64,000 nt of DNA from positions 2,046,001 through 2,110,000 of the forward strand of contig CM075103.1 in NCBI GenBank assembly GCA_037576195.1, given 5' to 3'. Below the pieces are notes generated by a model. The model saw nothing but the letters and a program-made list of their open reading frames with translations. It was not told the DNA's origin and searched no databases. This document shows, one piece after another, positions 13,247 to 25,808 of this stretch. Made by a program: the position numbers and the translations under genes. Position 1 is the stretch's first letter; each line of letters begins with the position of its first letter. The stretch comes from Phytoseiulus persimilis (Eukaryota > Arthropoda > Arachnida > Mesostigmata > Phytoseiidae).

Positions 13247-13773
13247 CAAATCACTCATTCAATCCAGAGGGAAAACACCTCGGGGTTCAGCGGACTGTCG
13301 TCTCTTTCGACGCCGAGAGCTGTTGGGGAAGACCTTCCGCGGAATCTCTTCGGGGTTGGAAACGTCGCGTCCCAGCTGAATGAGGGCCGAACGACGGGTC
13401 GCCGTCCAGCGGTCCTGTCGAACGCGTCGGGCGTTCGGGGAAGACGGGAACATCGTCAGTGAGTGGCTCCTGCGTTGGAGCAGCTGACTGAATATTTTAC
13501 CCTTGTCCACTGAAGCTAATCGCTGATTGGGCGCACAGCGACCGAACGGATGGGCAACGCATCGTCGGAGCACCAACGGTTGCCCCTACTCTGAGGGAAT
13601 CTTCCGGACGCCCGCCTCCACACATTCCTCGGCCGCGTACACCTGCTCGTCGGGCGAAACACTCGCGCCGATGCGACTTCGTGACAGCGCTCGCTTTTGT
13701 TCCGCTCGTTTCAGGAAGCGTACGGTTGTGGTCGAACACGATCTGACGAGTTCCACACTTCTCGAAGTTCCCG

Positions 13774-14577
13774 ATGGCACCTCAACAACCACGAATGCGA
13801 GGACGTTTGATCGGAAAAACATCATTCCTATCGCAGCCCCGGAGGCCTATGAGGCGCCAGGAAGTTATGAGCGAAATCATCTACTGCCCTCGGATGGGAG
13901 GGGCGGGGATCGAGCGCTCCACGTCAATAATCCCGTCGCGTCGAGACAGAAAAACCTTCTCCTTGGTTCCACTCGACTCGAGACTGACAAACCCCGACTG
14001 GAGGAGGAGGACTGATGGTGGATTTCAATGCTCTGAGGTCGACGCGTTCCCTCTACACCAGGAGTTTGCGAATTCGGCCTCTCGGAGCTCGGATCCCGTT
14101 CCCGGTTATCGATTTCAGGAACTGGAGGCTGATCATCCTGACGAGTCATCTATCCTCTTCATGGAGTTATACCTCAAATTCACGATTCATCTGCTCCGAA
14201 GTCTCTCAAGCGTCCTGTCAATGAAAATTCCATCATTCGCAAGCGTCCCTTATGTGGAGGATGACTCTGAAGGAATGACTGGAAATAATATCCTAGCCCC
14301 GATCCTCTGTAAGATGGTTTTTCCGAACCCCTTGGCTGGCTACATCGCAACCTCGAAGCGTTCTTCGATTGCTTCGCGTGAATTCACCCATCGGGGACGA
14401 TCAGGGCGCTCGACGGAAAGGCCAAGGGGAAGCCTCGCCGGAGAATGGCTAAAACAATCTCTTAACAAGCGTAGCAGCTCCGAAAATGATCCAACGGAAC
14501 ATTATTTGGAACGTACCGTCAACGCGGCGTCAACAGTGCAAGTCGACGGCCTTGAAAAGTTCCCCCCAAGCTCGTAA
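13774..14577 (+). CDS. Longest open frame of the window, unassigned
   Basis: An ATG at 13774 opens 267 codons ending in TAA at 14575-14577. The product is rich in arginine, serine and proline. It has a basic N-terminus, a short hydrophobic patch near residues 130-150 (LYLKFTIHLLRSLSSVL) and no domain or motif that I recognise. A frame this long is uncommon by chance at this base composition, but not impossible in 64 kb read six ways. No clear poly(A) signal or flanking splice sites were found. It may be a lineage-specific gene, part of a decayed mobile element, or chance. Confidence 0.2.
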   Translation: MAPQQPRMRGRLIGKTSFLSQPRRPMRRQEVMSEIIYCPRMGGAGIERSTSIIPSRRDRKTFSLVPLDSRLTNPDWRRRTDGGFQCSEVDAFPLHQEFANSASRSSDPVPGYRFQELEADHPDESSILFMELYLKFTIHLLRSLSSVLSMKIPSFASVPYVEDDSEGMTGNNILAPILCKMVFPNPLAGYIATSKRSSIASREFTHRGRSGRSTERPRGSLAGEWLKQSLNKRSSSENDPTEHYLERTVNAASTVQVDGLEKFPPSS

Positions 14578-17500
14578 TATTGAAAAATAAGAACCCATCC
14601 TGCTGATATTCTCCCCCGTGGGACTCATCATTATCAGAGGAGCTTGATGCAAATGCAGATCGATGGATTTCCTGCAACTCCTCTCCGCTAGATTTGGAAG
14701 AGTTCTGCTTCGATTCCGAACAACGAATTTCTCCGAGATTACACGATCTTGTGCGGGGAAATCATGTTGTCTCTCGACTTAGTGCTTTGTTGCACGCAGC
14801 AATTCACGGAGATCAGTTGTCGTCGCACTGAATGAGGCAGGCAGTGATGAGACAGCCATTCTCGATACGGTAAGGTAGAAGTCGTTGCCGCGGCATGAGT
14901 GAGTTGGGAACCGGGAGTGGGTTCCTCTCAGAAATATTTCACTCGTTGTCAACTGTGTGCGGATTTCTTTTTTGTTCACTTTTCTGTTCCATCTCCGTGA
15001 GTCGATCTGTCTGGCTCCGCGCGTGTGTGAGTCCAAACCGTACTTGACAGAACAATGGGGTCGTTCGGTTTCCGTTGCCACAATGGAGAAACTGAGAAAC
15101 GGTGGCGATGTTATCAGATAAATTGAAAATCGAACTCTATGCTCGCCGGGGATGAACAGAAGACGGAGCAACCGAGTCACGGCAGAGCTCTTTTTTCTGA
15201 TGAGAAGAAAATTACCAAAAGCGGCGAGACGGCGGAACGAGAGGAAGTCGTTCCGATATTCAGTTCACAACCGGTGATTAATGGAGTGATTCGTTGACAG
15301 TCTCGGAACAGCGATTGTCGTATTTCAGCTACCGACCGTGTTACCGCTAGGGGAACGGTGAACTATTTCGATTGACCGTTAACGGTTGCACTGTCCGTCG
15401 AAACGAAAGAAAAACATTCGATGCGTCCGAGCCCGGCGCAGGAGCGAACGTGTTCGCGAGTCGGGACTTCGCGACTGTTTCGCTTCCCGAGAATCCGCCT
15501 CAAAAGTTCCGCGGCGCCGTCCAGCTCGTCTCCGGTGACTCGGATCCCGCTTCGTCATCGGTATGAGTCAAGCTCCGCGACGACCTCAAGCGAAAACTTC
15601 CACGGGAAACAGGAGGAAATCGAAAGTGAAACGGTCCAGCACGAACTATGAGCGGACTGGGAAAGAGTGAAGTCGATGAGGCTCCTCCGCAAGTTGGTCA
15701 CACCGCTGTTGGTCATCGGAGCGGAGCGCCGATGATTCACTGCGAGGACGGATACCGGCGGTGGGGGCGCGTCGAGGAGCCTACGCGGACTTTTGGAAGA
15801 ACGTGCTCGTTTTGCATCGTTTCGATTTTACTGAATTCCGGAGAGTTTGCCCTCGACCGCGTACGCAAACACGTGCCCAACCGCAATACCTGACGCGAGC
15901 GCTCCGAGTCCCGGATGCAAAAACGCAATGTTCTTGAAAACGTGGCCACGTGCTCGCTCCTGAACGAGGGGAGTAGAAGCGGTAAGAGGAAAAAAACCCT
16001 GCTCCAAGGCCTGCTCCCGCCGTTCCACTCGCTGCTGTGATAAATTAATCTCGTTCACCGCGACCGCTTCACTCGGTGGATGCTTCAGACCGCCGCCGAA
16101 GAAGAGCTTTTGTTTGGGGGGGGGGGAGCGATCGCCGGAACGGAGACGGATCATTCGATACGACATGATTCGGTCGTGACGTCCGACGTACGTTGAACGG
16201 GTTTAATCTTTCTTGAGGTTGAGTGAAAAGACCACGCGCGGTCGTCTAGTCGCTCGCGAGGTTTGACCGCGGCTCGCGAAATCATTGCCGCCAGTGGTTG
16301 TCGCTGACTATCGGTCGCGACATCGATTCCGAGTTACTGAACGCCCGTCGTCCTTCGGCGACACAGCACATCGAGTAGAATAGACAGAAAGAGAATACAA
16401 CCCTGTCTATCTGATTGGTTCTTTCGTTTCTCTTTTCGACTTGATCGGATGATTCAGCAAGTGCGCCGGTGGCCAGACCGACCCATCGACTGAGCGACAG
16501 AGAGGCGGACTGACAGACGACCGTTGATGATGATGGTTACACGAGTAGTAACACGCCCCTCGTGTAAAACGGGATCAAACTACTCTTGCTCGAGCGCGAT
16601 CGTTCGCCTGGACGCCTATTATAGATCGTGTCTGTCCGTCAATGATTGGGGAGAAGCCGTAAAATTCATTTTGGAAGCTCGCCGTCTGAGAACGGTTCAT
16701 GTTATCCCCCCACTTCGGGAAACCTTGCCCACGATCCGAAACTTTCCTTTTACATCTCTAGCTCCTTACAGAAACACTCTGGAACCATCTCAGCTAGAAT
16801 GCTGAGCGACCCAGAGTGTTCAGATGTCCTGCCTGAAAGTATTCCCCGCGACCTCGCCGCTGTTCCGGGATGAGTTCACGAAGCGAACGGGGCCTGCGAA
16901 GCCGAGGGCTACGAGTTGCGTTTTCCATTCTGATCGTTCATCCGCGTATGACTGCAGGATATTCCCCTCGGAGCAACGAGCTGCGTACGGCAAAAGGATC
17001 GGGAGCGGTATTTTATTTCTAAAAAGTAGGAGAACGAATGCTCGCCTTGCCAAACGAATGACAGTAGAACAAAGTCCGCATTTCTCTTGTTGTCGAGTTA
17101 TTTACGATGTTGTGGCAGTTGCCCCTCGTTCGTTCGCCCGCTCCTCCGCCGCAGAGGCACTGGCGAGTCAAAAAGAAGCCGACGTCGACTACGTTCAGTT
17201 CGCTTCACGTGACTCCTTCTAGTGAGGCTTCGCGGCGTTCGCTTCGTCGTCGGTCGGCTGACTCGCCTCCATCAAACCGCCTACTTTGCGTCGAATGAGA
17301 AGGTTATGAGGTGTTTAGTACCCAAAACAGGCCCTGCCACTAAACAGAAGACATCTCGCGCACAACATCTAAACCAAGCGACCAGCTTCGCCGCCACTGG
17401 ACTCTCGGGACAACCACGGCCGCTCCAACAGGCTTCACAACCTCGAATCTGTTTAGGCCCGCAACTCGGCTCTGAGCCATGAGCCACAGATTTCCTCTCG

Positions 17501-20500
17501 TTGGTCCGCTAATCGCATCAGAATTACGGCCGGGGATATTTCACGTTGGCCGCACGATTGTGGAGCAGCCCCATGATCCTCGACGGTTATTTTACTTGGA
17601 GCTGTGCGCCTGGAGACTCTTCCGTTCTGACGGGAGAAGGTCCCTGTCGGTTCTGCTCAGATACTTGATTATTTGCGGGAGCACCAAATCCGTGCTCCTC
17701 GCGAAGCCGCTGAAAACGTTCGAAACGGCGCCCCGCACTTGATTAGATCTCGAGTGTAATGGCCTCGATTATCTCGTAACTCCGAGCCTATCAACCGTTA
17801 TCATTTATACAATCGAAGTTCCTCTCTGCGTTCAGAAGTTCTTCCATCCAGGCGGAAAACTGGACAACGGTCGATTGGATCTCATCCCCCAAATCCCACG
17901 CCACTCCTCCCGGGAATATCTTGGGAGTCTTGTGTTCGAATCTTACGAGCTGCGTACAGTTCACCGTCAGCCAGAGGTGTGGAGCACGTAGCTCGGTGGC
18001 TGTTTGCGAAGCAGATTGAGTCGCGCAAACAGCAATGACAGACGGAACCGAAGAAAAGTGAAGCTTCTGCATTTCTGCTGATCGGCGGAGCAGCCCATAA
18101 TCGTTTAGCAGTTCATTACGAGGAGTCAACCACGGCCGACAGCTCCCTTGGGCGGTCGGCGTTTGAGAGTGAGTCCGTTCTTCTCTCATTCGTTCTCTTC
18201 ATGATTCCACAACTGAAGATAGCCGCACGGGGGACGGACGGACGGTTGCACTATCCAAGCTCCAGTCAGTCAGTCCGTCCGTCAGTCACTCACCCGGCCG
18301 GCCGACGCGGGCAAGGCATCGAGAACAGACGGGAGGTGCGGCGCCGTTTGACGACTCCTTTTTTCATGGAGCCCTGGGAGCGCCGCGTCAGAATCGTCAA
18401 AGTTACTAACACTTTACGAGGAAACATTTGTTTCTGAATTCGATCTGTTTTACATTTTCAACCGAGCGTAGCCTTCGAGCAACAAGATCACACAAAAACG
18501 AATGTTGCCCTGTCAACAATTTACCACAATAAAAATGCGACGAGACCGAATCTGCCAACGCCCCGCTCAGAAGTTCCGAAGAGCATTGTATTTTTTTCCT
18601 TCTCGGAACCCCCTCCTCGAATCGGGGCGCCAGGAGGGGAAAATCGCAATCGCCCCGCCTTCCACCGAGACGGCCGGCTTACCAGTTTGTAGAATTATCA
18701 ATGCCCATTACGGCAACACAAAAACTCAATAATTACCCCGATAACGGTTGAACTCGGAAGGTCGACTGTGGCAAGAGAGGAGGACGTCGGTGGAGAACGC
18801 TCGAAAGTTGAGAGGGGCGCTAGGTTGGGGGAGGGGGAGGGTAAGGAAACGCAGGAGGCCCTGCCGGTGACCGTTCCGGGGGTTCAGACCCTGACCGGTC
18901 CAGCCGGCTCTACTCGACTCAAACTAAAAATCCGGCAATTTCACGCACCGACTGCACATCCTCTCTTGGAAAGGACTCGAGGGTTTGTTCCGTGGGCTGG
19001 TGGTGGGTTACCAGGGGATTCGGGAAGCCCATCCAGTGCTCAATGGTTCCGATGCCGTTCTGAGCGACATCAATCCATCGCTGATTCCCCTGGCGGCGAA
19101 CTTTCGTCCCAAGACGTCGTGCAGTGCTCTGGTTGCGAACGCGGAACGCGATGCGGCTCGTGCCGAAATTCAATATGTCGATGCGCTGAAGTTTCCCATG
19201 CTCCGCGTTTCGAGCGTCGTCTAATGGTCCCGTGAAGTCATGGGATGCTTCCCTCCATTCACCTACTCGATGCTCGTTGTCCTGTCCGCTCAGAGTGATC
19301 TACCGTCTTGCTGCTCCTCCTCGAGGTTGGATCATTATGATGTTGGAATTGAACTGGCGCGCGCGAGGGACTCCGCCACGATAGAGCTCGTTCGAGGAGG
19401 AGTAACTGTTCTGTCAGAGGTTCGAAGAGAAAAGCTGTTACCAAACCTGTCGGCTCGAGATTTCGATCGAGCGACGATTTCTGCGACGCTTCCTCATCGT
19501 TAACAGTTTGTTCACTTTTCCGTTGGCCCGTTCCCACAATATCATCATCGTCGTTGCCTCTGTTCTGCAACCCCAATTGTTTGCCACGGCTGGACTAAAC
19601 AGCAGCTGATTGAGTGACGCCGCACAGCTTGTTGGATCGTCTCTTTGTTCGGATAAAGCTTTTTCGCTTCTCTTCGCGATTCTCCCTGAGCTGCTCTCCG
19701 GAGTTGGTTAGGTGAAGCGAACCGTTCAGGGTCGTCAATTGCGTCCAACTTACTTAAAATGGATCGGCGCCATGAATATTCAGATTTTCCCATACCTATG
19801 GTGCGAACTGCGAGCAAATCGTGTGACTGCTCTGATGGCATCAACAGGGGTTCTCTTCTCTTCAAGAGTTTGACAAACAGTTCAGACGACCGTTGCTGTG
19901 AGCCTCGAAGACAGTCCATACAAGCTGGACGGACTCCCGGAACAAGCGGCGAGCTTCGTCCTTGGCGCCCTGGCCGCCTCTGGGCCATGGGGTTCCGTGC
20001 GCGGAACGATTCGTTCTCGAGCCGGGTGTGTGATTCGGACTCTCCGAGATCCTCGACGCGTTGCTTTCTGGAAACTTCCCACAGCAGGACCGAAGCGCAG
20101 ACCTGGCCGGCGGAAAGGCGGTGACAGGAGTCCTGAAATCCCACAAAAATGTTGAGATGGAACTAACGGCCGAATAATGAAGAACAATTGAGATGCTTCG
20201 CTATACCCCGCGATCTCAGTAGTTCCACAATAGATTATGTTCCCAGAACACCGATGAAATGGCCGCGAGGTCAACGCGGTCCGCCCTGAACATGTTCGTG
20301 GCCATGTTTACGTTGTCATCGGAAGACGGTGAAGGCGAAGAGCTGGCTTCGATTCCCGGTGAGTGGTTTGGCCTCGAAGGGAGTTCGGTCTCAAGGAGGA
20401 TCGAGGGGAAAATGCCGTTTCAACGACTTATCGCACCAAGTTCTCTTCGAGTTGAGAGCAAAGGATCCCTTCCTTCCGCAATGGAGCCATCGGATCGCAC

Positions 20501-20840
20501 ATCGCTCGGAAATCTGCCGATCTCCTCAAAAGCGGTCCATCTTTCTGTTATAGAGGTTGCCTCAGTTACCAAGAGCCGCTTCCATCAGAAGTTTCAACTT
20601 GCTCCCACCGTCCCTAACTTCCTAGCTCACTCAAAGCCGGGCCTGCCGTTGGCGCCCTAACACCGAGAGAAAAAAATGGGAGCCATTTCGTCTTCATGAT
20701 CTCCGCCACCGTGGCTCAAGATGTGCTGCTAGTTCAGAGTTCAGCAAGCAGAGAGCGGATGAGTTCTTGCGCCCCCCGAACGATGCCATAGTTTTTTATG
20801 CTCTCCCGTCTCCGCTAGTTCCTCCTCACCTAACCTCAGA
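14578..20840. other. No recognised gene
   Basis: I recognise nothing certain here. It includes a run of 11 G at 16116-16126. At 18919-19302 both strands are open in exactly complementary codon phase; that case is described under findings. Confidence 0.5.
16116..16126. repeat. G tract, 11 G
   Basis: An uninterrupted G run follows TTTGTTT and precedes AGCGATCG. It is equivalent to a poly-C run on the minus strand, matching the other C homopolymers in the window. Confidence 0.85.
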
Positions 20841-20862
20841 CCCCCCCCCCCCCCCCCCCCCC
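20841..20862. repeat. Poly-C tract, 22 C
   Basis: This is an uninterrupted C run between AACCTCAGA and TGTTATAT. It is the second of three long C homopolymers in the window. Confidence 0.95.
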
Positions 20863-23800
20863 TGTTATATCCCGCGCGACCTGAGTCGCCAAGTTACTTC
20901 TCTCGGGATGCGGAAGCGGTGGGAATAGTAGAAGAATCTCTGCGTTCACTTGCTATCGTCTTGAAGAAAGAGCAGGACAAAATTGTTCCGAGAACGAAAT
21001 GAGAGAAACACATCTAACCAACGAGCCGGGGAGCTATTGCCATGCTACGCGGCCTCGGCGGACCAAGGCCCGAGTTGTTGCCAACCGAGCAAGTCTCTCT
21101 ATTCTTCAATTCGGAATCTTCCCTCGCTGTCGTCTCGACACCGCGGCAATCTTCACCGACGGACTCTGTTTTGCTTTGAGGCGAGAAGTTCGCGTTTCTC
21201 TCGATCGGTCGGGGGATGAACATTTGAATCGAGCTATCGGATGTCCTTCAGAACACCTCCTCGTCACGGCCACGTTTCGCGACCGAACGTTTGGGCACTT
21301 CCTGGATTCTCCGTCGAGTTGATCAAGAGAGGAGGAGGATAGGTCGAGAGACGAGCACAAATCGTTTTGTCATCCGAAGCGAGGCCCTTTTCGTCTCTCC
21401 CGGGACAGAAGCGAGAAACAGAACGCCCCTACGCGACGACGAGCTGTCCTTTTTTTCCTTGTTCATTCAATGTTGTAAACTTGTGTCTGTGAGAATTCAG
21501 AGTAAAAACGAAAAAACGGCGGAAAAGATATCGCTTCCCGAGCAACAGAAGATAACTTCGACGGCAATAGTCATGAAATCACCAAGACTGGCCGCGGCCG
21601 GTCGGATGGGTAGCGATTGTCGTTTTACTTTTTCAACATGGTACACACAAACGCGTTCGTGTGAGTGGGAGTCCGTGAGACGAATCATAAAACGCTCGGT
21701 TTCAACTCGTTTCTCACCATAAAAACGTTGTTTTTTATTCGGAGCTTTCCGCTCCCGCCATAATAGTCGGCGTCGGCAAACTCTTCTTGAAGGAGATCAG
21801 AACAAATTGTTTCAAATCAAGACGACCCAAGAGACGAAGCTCGTCCGAACAGCCGTTTCTTTCTGGATATTCCGCAGCGGCCTCTGGAGGGCATATCAGA
21901 CAGCCGAAGTATGATACATGTGAGCCTGTTCGCTCGCATGTTTTACGACCACCGTTATTGACACCTGCTCCGCGAACGATTTCCCGCCTCACCCTCGCAA
22001 CTGACTGAATCGCTCGGCGGGATTCTGGACCCAAGCTCGAGATCTCGTACGGGAGCGGTAGTACTTCGCAGGGAAGCTCCGAACAGTGTCCGGCCCTTCC
22101 GTTTGTCGCAGTCGATGATGACAACTGTTTGGTGTGAGCGGCTCACGCACACACAATGCCGGTCGACGCTCCGGAGGATCTTCACTTCAGAGCAGCTCAG
22201 AAGATGCAGAAACTGCACGAGGATGACAACTCGCTGCCTCCGCCGTCGCAGAGGAAGAGGGCGGTCAGTCCGCCCGCCCCCCTCCTCCCGCCTGCAGTCA
22301 GCCAAGCGGCTCAACTCACTCAGCTGGCTCTGCAACTCGGTTTGGCGCTCGGTTGTCCTTATTCGTGCTCCTATTACGCGTTGACACACGAGGGGACAAC
22401 TTAGAGAATTTAGACGTCACCATTGTGAACGTCGGGAATCTATGTTCGCCATGCTCCGCTGGATTCAATGAGACGCCGTGTGCAGGCAGACAGGCGGGCG
22501 AGCAGGTTGTCTGGCAGAAGGAGGGGAAATAATGCAAACGCTTCAAATCTTCCGAGAAGGAGAAACCGAATGCTTCAAATGCGCTCCCAGACCCTATTCA
22601 CGTCGATCCAATTTAGACTTTCCCGCAAACCGCCTGTCCCGGGAGCCGGAGAGGCAACTTCTGGACATCTGGTTAGAATAGTAGCCACTGAGGTGGCGGA
22701 TCGTGGGGGCTGATCCTGCGCCTGCACGGACCCCACGATCGGGCCTCGGATCTCGTGCGGGATGCGAATCGATTCCGCCTCGCGGAACGCTCGAAGCTGC
22801 GACGCGGCGGACTTTCAACGAAGACTTCCGGACTTCTTCAGCTTTTGTCGCCGGTTTTCTCGAAGACCGGACGACGGAAAAATTCCAGTTTTCGACCCGG
22901 ACGATCGGAATGAGTTTTCGAAAAGCGCTCTGGGTGCGATTCCGTCAGCTCGATGCCACCCATCAAGTATCTGACAACAGAGAAACTCATTTTTATCACG
23001 GGTTGTCGTCAATTCCATTGAGTTCCGCTTGAGTCAATGAATGAAAGAAGAATCGGTGAAAGAGAAAATGAAGAAACGCCGAATAGAAGGAGCCCTGAAT
23101 GGACGAGAGCCGGCCGGTCGTTCTTGCTTACGTCTTTGCAGTAAACAGCGGTGGTTGTCGCTCCGGGATGCAAACCCTGTTCTCCCGCTCACTCTTCTTT
23201 TTTTTTCGTTTCCATAATTACGGTCATTTTGTCGTCCTCTCCCTCGTTGTGCTCAGCCGCAGCACTAAAAGGTAGCTAATCTTGGTTGACCCCCGCGAAC
23301 CGTTCGTGGTACCTTGTAAACTTCTCTTAGTTGTTCGCGGGTGCAGCGAGTCCCGGTCGGCGGCCAGCGGGATGATTTTCCACTGAGACGCGCTCGGCGA
23401 TCGGAAGTCACTTTCGGTATCGTTCGTCCCTTCGTGTTTCCGTAAAATCCGTCCGGAATCTTCGGTCCTCCCACGTCTGAGCACATGGCGAGCGAGGAAC
23501 TTGCTTGCGACGTTCCCAGCCCGTTGTGATCAACGATCGGATGTGAGGAGAGCTCGGCGCCTGCGTCGCCGCTCCCCTCGACGTTGAGCAAACAAGCCTC
23601 TCACGAGCGTTTCCTATTTTGGGAACACGAACAAACGTGAAACTCTGTTGAAATTACTCTGATTGAGCAGTACGCGTTTCAACTCTAGATTTTCAGAAAC
23701 TTTCGAGGCGTGCTCGCGGACGAATCTGACGGGAATTCCTCGTTTCCCGAACTTTCGCTCTGTTCTGAATTCGATTCCGCTGCGGGCTCGATTTCTAACG

Positions 23801-25052
23801 AAGCAGGCTAACGAAATTCCAAAAGTATTGTTGGCCACGCATCGGTCTGGATGGAACTTTTTTTTTGCGCCCGCTCTCGATCGAGGAGAATACGGTTCTC
23901 GACAGCGACGCCGCTTGTACCACCGCCAGCACCGCAGGAATTAAGCCTACGAGAAGCGGAATCCGGCACAGATAGAAGCGGCGGCAGACCCGCCGAGGGA
24001 CGAGCGGACGAGGGAGCGCACAGAGAGCGATGTTCCTTCTCAATGTGCATTATACAGCAGGGCGGTTAATGAGAGTACTATCGAAAAGCAGGGTTGCTCC
24101 GTCCATTGGTTCGTTCGTTCGTTCGCAGATTATCGCGTATGGAAACAACGAAAAAAATTGAGCCCCGCTGATCGACAAGACTGATCCTCCCCAGACAGAC
24201 GGATGTACGGGAGGACGAACGACAGGCAGGCAGAAGTCCCGGACGCTCTCCACTGACTGGGGGCAGCTCCCGTGGACCTCCGACAAAGCTCGCTTGACGA
24301 TTGCGAGCGATACATGTCCCAAGCTCCCATCTATATTCATGTCGTTGAGAGGACGCTCTCGCCCCGCCCACTTGGCGTCGTGATCCCAGGATACGCTCGG
24401 GACACGCTGTGTGCGGTGAAATCGTTTTTGTCTGGCAGACGACGAGTCGAGACCGCGCGATTTTGGAAGGTACGGCGCGGTCGAGGAACTTATCGTTTCG
24501 CCATAAGCGCCAGCGCTCGTCACCGCTGTGGTCGTTTGTCAGCAGAAAGTTGTCAAGTGAGAATAATTCAAATCAGTCGTGCACCGGTGTGCATTGTTTT
24601 CACCGAGATGTCTGTTCTTTTCTGAATGGCTTGCGGCGTAAAAGAAGTAAAAGCGGCTATCTGGAATTCTATTTTCTTTATTTTTCAGGAAGCAGACAGC
24701 AGCATCAGCGGTTGTCGCGTTTTCTTTGTCAATTTGTTCAAGTTAATGGTTCAGCTCGGAGCGGCCCTGCGAAGAGGCTCCCAGCAAGCTGTCGATCCCA
24801 TTGTCCGCAACATCCGAAACTGTCACACGAAAACGAGAAACGCTTCCTTTGCGCTTCTCCTGTTTAAGCATTGTTAGAAACGTTGTGAATATTCAGAGTT
24901 GCGACCAGATCCTTCTGGAAGATGAACATTTGTCTTTCGGTGCCGAAAAGCTGATTGCAAGATTGCATTTCATCAGCTTTCCGTCGCCGATGACGATGGA
25001 TTTCCATGTTTCCGGAGAGCCTCCCGCAGGAGTTTTGGTAATGCACGGTTTA
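20863..25052. other. No recognised gene
   Basis: No supported gene is visible. A frame at 22156-22404 plus, with a pyrimidine-rich stretch ending CAG just before codons for RAAQKMQKLHEDD, could be an exon, but it matches no family I know. A run of GTTC repeats occurs at about 24108-24126. Confidence 0.45.
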
Positions 25053-25808
25053 TTACTGGGTACCGGGGGAAATACTATTAAATCGACTAGATAGTCTCCA
25101 GCGAAAACTATTCGATACAGTGTTATTACGGGCCCGCGGTACAACGAAAAGTCGCCGAGAACGGGTTTTAGTAACACGGGTAACAAAAAAATTCCTAGTA
25201 AAATTCAGGCGCTGGATGCAGTGCGCTAGCTTGAGATCCTTATCATCAAGAACATCATGTATAGGAGGGAGAGAGAGTAAGTCAGGGGAGATACGGCGTT
25301 TGCGAGCAGCCCTCCCAACGAATTTGCGTTGGAAGCGCTCCAAGGCATCAGTGGATCCCCTGAGCCAAGGCCGCCAGACTTCCGAACCATACAGGAGAGA
25401 GGGGAGGACAAGGGACTTATAGGCACGAAAACAGACGTCAGGGATTCTACAATCAAACGCTCGGAGGACGAAGTTAGCAGTTCTCCCTGCCCTCGCAATC
25501 GCATTATAGGTGTGAGTCTCAGGCTTAAGGTCAGAAGTGAAGTTGACACCAAGATCCTTCACTTGAAGAACCTCCGGGATGGCTTCACCAAGGAGCGTGT
25601 AAGAATGGCGGTCGTCATGAAGGATGTGAATAGCTGCAGATTTAGAGGAAGATATCAGAAGCTTCCAGCGCTGAGCCCAGTTACCGATATTAATCAACGA
25701 AAGTTGGAGTGCCTCCCTCGCTCCGGGCCTAGAAACATCAGCGAATATCTTGATATCATCAGCATAGGTGCGATGCTGTACTGAATCAGAATTAAGGCTG
25801 CATGATGA
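25053..25808 (-). pseudogene. 5'-truncated non-LTR retrotransposon reverse transcriptase (CR1/Jockey-like)
   Basis: The minus strand is open from about 25808 down to a stop at 25053, about 250 codons. It encodes the C-terminal part of a LINE reverse transcriptase. The catalytic box reads YADD (25766-25755) and is followed by DIKIF, then NWAQRWKLLISSSKS, the segment that follows the catalytic strand in these enzymes. The thumb region comes next, with KDLGVNF near the middle and RAYKSLVLPSLLYGSEVW after it. The frame ends in SFRWRLSSRFNSIS, a decayed version of the usual C-terminal aromatic box (family knowledge). A TAA lies at 25811-25809, 14 codons before YADD, and no frame upstream shows the fingers, the GPLLF-type box or an endonuclease. 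The copy is therefore truncated at its 5' end, as is usual for LINE insertions, and cannot be autonomous. An AATAAA-type hexamer lies just downstream on the minus strand near 25050. Clade assignment is by look only. Confidence 0.88.
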
